NCBI GenBank assembly: GCA_022013205.1
Contig: JAKLQT010000290.1
Span: 1 to 7,479, forward strand
Length of the DNA stretch: 7,479 nt
Source: Candidatus Omnitrophota bacterium
Lineage (GTDB): Bacteria > Omnitrophota > Gorgyraeia > B26-G9
Direction: 5' to 3'
This document shows positions 4,882-7,479 of the stretch, piece after piece (the stretch's first letter is position 1; the number at the start of each line of letters is the position of its first letter). The position numbers and the translations under genes were made by a program. The notes under the pieces were generated by a model. It was not told the origin of the DNA. It searched no databases and saw only the letters and a list, made by a program, of their open reading frames with translations.

Positions 4882-6568
4882 GGGTAAAAAAAAGCGCCTG
4901 GGTGAATATCTTATTGAGAAAGGATTGGTCAACAGCGGCCAGGTCCAAATGGCTCTTGTTGAGCAGAAAAAAGCCGGTTCCCGTTTAGGCCAGACGTTGA
5001 TCGAACTGGGATTTCTTAAAGAAGAAGAGTTGATCGTTGTGCTTGCTCAGCAATTAGGGCTTGCTCATATAGATATTTTAAGTTACGGTTTAAAACCATC
5101 GGTTGTAAACCTTGTTCCTGAACAAGTTGCCCGCCGTTACGAATTAATTGCTCTTGAGAAAGTAGCTAATAATTTAACTATAGCCATGGCGGATCCTTTA
5201 AATGTTTTTGCTATAGATGAAGTCCAGCAGTTAACCAGCTGTATGATCGAGCCGGTAATTTGTTCACGTCAGGCATTATTCAAGGTTTTGGACAGATGTT
5301 ATAAAGAAACTGAGGCGCAGCCAAAAGAGGATACAGCTTCCTTTGAAGCGCCGCAGCGTTTTGTCCAAGACAGTAAAGATCAGATGCCTTTAATTGCCGG
5401 CAAAGAGATAATTGAATTAGTTGATTCTATTATCCGTCTTTGCGTGGAGGAGCGAGCGACAGACATTCATATTGAGCCTGATGAGGAAGAAATACGTGTA
5501 CGCTGCCGTGTTGACGGGTTTTTAAGAGAATTTAAAACTTATCCTAAAGATGCGCAGCTTTCTTTGACCTCGCGTATTAAAGTTCTCGCGGGCCTGGATA
5601 TCTCAGAGAAAAGGGTGCCGCAGGACGGCAGATTCCGGTTTGAAATAAACGGCCGCAAGCTTGACCTTCGCGTATCAACCCTGCCGACAGTACTCGGAGA
5701 GAAGATCGTTATGAGGATACTTGATAAAGCAATGGTAATAGTGAATCTGGATAAATTAGGATTTCTTCCACACGACCAGGAAAAATTTGAGAAGTTGATT
5801 AGAAGGCCTTATGGGATGATTCTTGTTACCGGCCCTACTTCAAGCGGAAAAACGACAACGTTGTATTCGGCCCTTAGTACAATTAACACCGTTGAGAAGA
5901 ATATCCTTACGGTTGAAGACCCTGTAGAATACCGCCTAAAGATGATCAGTCAGGTGCAGGTTAACCCCAGGGCAGGTTTAACTTTTGCTGCCGGGCTGCG
6001 CAGTTTTTTAAGACAGGACCCCAATGTTATAATGATCGGCGAGATCAGAGACCTTGAGACGGCTGAAATTGCCATACAGTCCTCATTGACCGGGCATCTG
6101 GTTTTAACTACTATTCATACAAATGACGCCCCCTCAACGATCACACGTTTGATTGATATGAAGATCGATGCTTTTCTTGTTGCTTCCGCGGTTTCCGGTA
6201 TCCTTGCCCAAAGGCTTATAAGGACGATATGTGAAAATTGCAAAGAGGCATACACGCCTAATGAGGAAACGCTTTGCAGCCTTAAGTTTGATACAGGAGC
6301 CGCGCCGTATACTTTTTACAAAGGTAAAGGGTGTGACGCGTGCAATGGAAGCGGATACAGAGGCCGTATAGGTATTTATGAGCTGATGCTCATTGATGAT
6401 GCTATAAGAGCAATGATCCTGGCAAATGCGCCTATTGTAGAAATGAAAAAAACGGCAAAGCAGCATGGTATGAACACACTTCGTGAAGATGGGCTAAAAA
6501 AGGTTGTAAACGGAATTACAACTATTGAAGAAGTACTTCGGGCAACAGCTGAAGAAGCGAAAGGATAG
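4868..6568 (+). CDS. pilB: PilB/GspE-family type IV pilus extension ATPase with MshEN domain
   Basis: This 566-residue protein has the normal PilB/GspE length and powers pilin polymerisation from the cytoplasmic side of the inner membrane. Seen in order: an N-terminal MshEN (GspE_N) region at about 10-150; an N2 domain from about 178 with ATDIHIEPDEEEIRVR (197-212); Walker A GPTSSGKTT (322-330); the Asp box VEDPVEY (349-355); Walker B VIMIGEIRD (387-395); the His box SLTGHLVLTTIHTNDA (406-421); and a zinc-binding tetracysteine, CENC (455-458) and CDAC (489-492), typical of PilB and GspE and absent from PilT. Two tandem motifs in the MshEN region, starting RLGEYL (10) and RLGQTL (39), match the cyclic di-GMP-binding pattern known from MshE. 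The ATG overlaps the pilT stop by 14 nt, and AGGAG at 4853-4857 lies 10 nt upstream. GspE of a type II secretion system is the alternative, but the pilT neighbours favour PilB. Confidence 0.93.
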   Translation: MPADKGKKKRLGEYLIEKGLVNSGQVQMALVEQKKAGSRLGQTLIELGFLKEEELIVVLAQQLGLAHIDILSYGLKPSVVNLVPEQVARRYELIALEKVANNLTIAMADPLNVFAIDEVQQLTSCMIEPVICSRQALFKVLDRCYKETEAQPKEDTASFEAPQRFVQDSKDQMPLIAGKEIIELVDSIIRLCVEERATDIHIEPDEEEIRVRCRVDGFLREFKTYPKDAQLSLTSRIKVLAGLDISEKRVPQDGRFRFEINGRKLDLRVSTLPTVLGEKIVMRILDKAMVIVNLDKLGFLPHDQEKFEKLIRRPYGMILVTGPTSSGKTTTLYSALSTINTVEKNILTVEDPVEYRLKMISQVQVNPRAGLTFAAGLRSFLRQDPNVIMIGEIRDLETAEIAIQSSLTGHLVLTTIHTNDAPSTITRLIDMKIDAFLVASAVSGILAQRLIRTICENCKEAYTPNEETLCSLKFDTGAAPYTFYKGKGCDACNGSGYRGRIGIYELMLIDDAIRAMILANAPIVEMKKTAKQHGMNTLREDGLKKVVNGITTIEEVLRATAEEAKG

Positions 6569-6573
6569 CGCTT

Positions 6574-7479
6574 ATGATGAAGCCTTACTCACTCAAGAGA
6601 CGGGTGAGGACCAACCTGATGATTACCATACCGTTATTGATTGTTATCCTTGTCTGCGGTTCACTGGTCTTTTCCTATTACATTGTTAGAATGAATTTTC
6701 TAAAATTGAGCGATGATAAAGATATCATTATTTTTAAAGCTGTTATTGATATTCTCATGAGGCAGATCTGGCTCGGTTCAATAGCTGCGGGGTTTTTCGG
6801 TATTGTTTTGGCACACGCGATCACATTGCCGATAAAAAAGCTTACATCAAGCGCGATACAGATTGCTACAGGAGACCTGACCCGGATAGTTCAGGTAAAC
6901 ACAGAAGATGAGATCGGGGCATTAGGAAAGTCTTTCAATGTCATGGTCTCATCGCTTAATGAACATATAATTGAAAGCATGACCGGCGGGGTTATTACCA
7001 TAAACATGAATGGAGTTATCGCTACTTTTAATAAATCAGCAGAGCTTATCCTGGGTTATAATCCCGAGGATATTGTCGGTAAATCAGTATTTGATACTTT
7101 TCCGGAGGGCGGTAAAAATGCTGCTTTAAGCCTGATAATCAGGGAAACCCTGAGGGGAAAGAAGACAAGTTCATCGCGTGAGATCAATATTTATTCTAAA
7201 GAGGGGAAAAAGATTCCAATTGGTATTACAACATCTCTTTTAAGGGATAAAATGAATACTTTTCTGGGTATTGTTGTTACCTTTAAGGACCTTGGGCATA
7301 TTAAACATCTGGAAGAGCAGGTCCGCAGAGCAGACAGGCTTGCCGCGGTGGGAAGCCTGGCCGCGGGTGTCGCGCATGAAATACGTAATCCTTTGGGGGC
7401 GGTTAAAGGCCTTGTGCAGCTTTTAAAGGAAGACCTTAAGGACGATGATCAGAAAAAAGTATACGCGGAGGTTATTGTA
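6574..7479 (+). CDS. Membrane sensor histidine kinase (HAMP-PAS-HisKA), 3'-truncated by window edge
   Basis: The frame is open from ATG 6574 to the window end (302 codons). It lies 5 nt after pilB, and AAAGGA (6560-6565) lies 8 nt before the start; the second ATG at 6577 is a possible alternative. Seen in order: a basic N-terminus; a membrane helix at about 14-38; a short periplasmic loop of about 25 residues; a second helix at about 65-85; HAMP at about 79-131 (LPIKKL, GDLT, EDEIGALGKSFN); a PAS domain at about 133-240 (SMTGGVITINMNGVIATFN, GYNPEDIVGKS); a short coiled linker (LEEQVRRADRLAAVGSLAAG); and the HisKA H-box VAHEIRNPLGAVKG with phospho-acceptor His268. The ATP-binding domain must lie downstream. 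The kinase belongs to the NtrB/AtoS/PilS-like group, whose partners are usually sigma54-dependent response regulators. Its position after pilB suggests it controls pilus gene expression, but PilS normally has more membrane helices, so the name pilS is withheld. Confidence 0.92.
   Translation, partial: MMKPYSLKRRVRTNLMITIPLLIVILVCGSLVFSYYIVRMNFLKLSDDKDIIIFKAVIDILMRQIWLGSIAAGFFGIVLAHAITLPIKKLTSSAIQIATGDLTRIVQVNTEDEIGALGKSFNVMVSSLNEHIIESMTGGVITINMNGVIATFNKSAELILGYNPEDIVGKSVFDTFPEGGKNAALSLIIRETLRGKKTSSSREINIYSKEGKKIPIGITTSLLRDKMNTFLGIVVTFKDLGHIKHLEEQVRRADRLAAVGSLAAGVAHEIRNPLGAVKGLVQLLKEDLKDDDQKKVYAEVIV

Noticed and set aside
4868..6568. Type II secretion ATPase GspE rather than PilB
   Set aside because: Domain content alone cannot separate them, but two adjacent pilT genes and the absence of other gsp genes favour the pilus assignment.

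Overview
The window reads as a chromosomal segment of a diderm (Gram-negative-type) bacterium with moderate to low GC. It carries a type IV pilus motor operon next to the end of an asparagine-synthase-family gene. The gene content resembles deltaproteobacterial or uncultured Omnitrophota-like genomes, but that placement is a weak impression from gene order and protein style, since no rRNA or other marker gene is present.

Layout, all genes on the + strand. (1) Positions 1-1565 hold the 3' part of an AsnB-type glutamine-dependent amidotransferase whose N-terminus lies outside the window. (2) Positions 1566-2130 are non-coding. Most of this gap is one large, nested, imperfect inverted repeat (about 1573-1979) with side hairpins and short repeated motifs, followed by a candidate promoter and an AT-rich leader. 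(3) Positions 2131-6568 hold four tightly packed genes: a small two-TM HAMP-domain protein with a TTG start, two tandem PilT-type retraction ATPases, and a PilB/GspE-type extension ATPase. Spacings are 4 nt, 2 nt and a 14-nt overlap. (4) From 6574 a membrane histidine kinase (TM-loop-TM-HAMP-PAS-HisKA) begins 5 nt after pilB and runs off the 3' end.

Together, genes 2-5 look like one transcription unit for pilus dynamics. PilB would power pilin polymerisation and the PilT paralogues would power retraction. The HAMP protein and the kinase are likely signalling or regulatory components; the kinase position recalls PilS next to pilus genes. PilB has two tandem MshEN-type motifs, which suggests control of extension by cyclic di-GMP. 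The asparagine synthase belongs to a different module, possibly surface glycan synthesis, and the palindromic gap separates the two.

The most unusual item is the roughly 400-bp nested palindrome. It has no protein of its own and could be a non-autonomous mobile element (MITE-like), a decayed element, or a structured RNA or DNA region. I cannot tell which from one copy.
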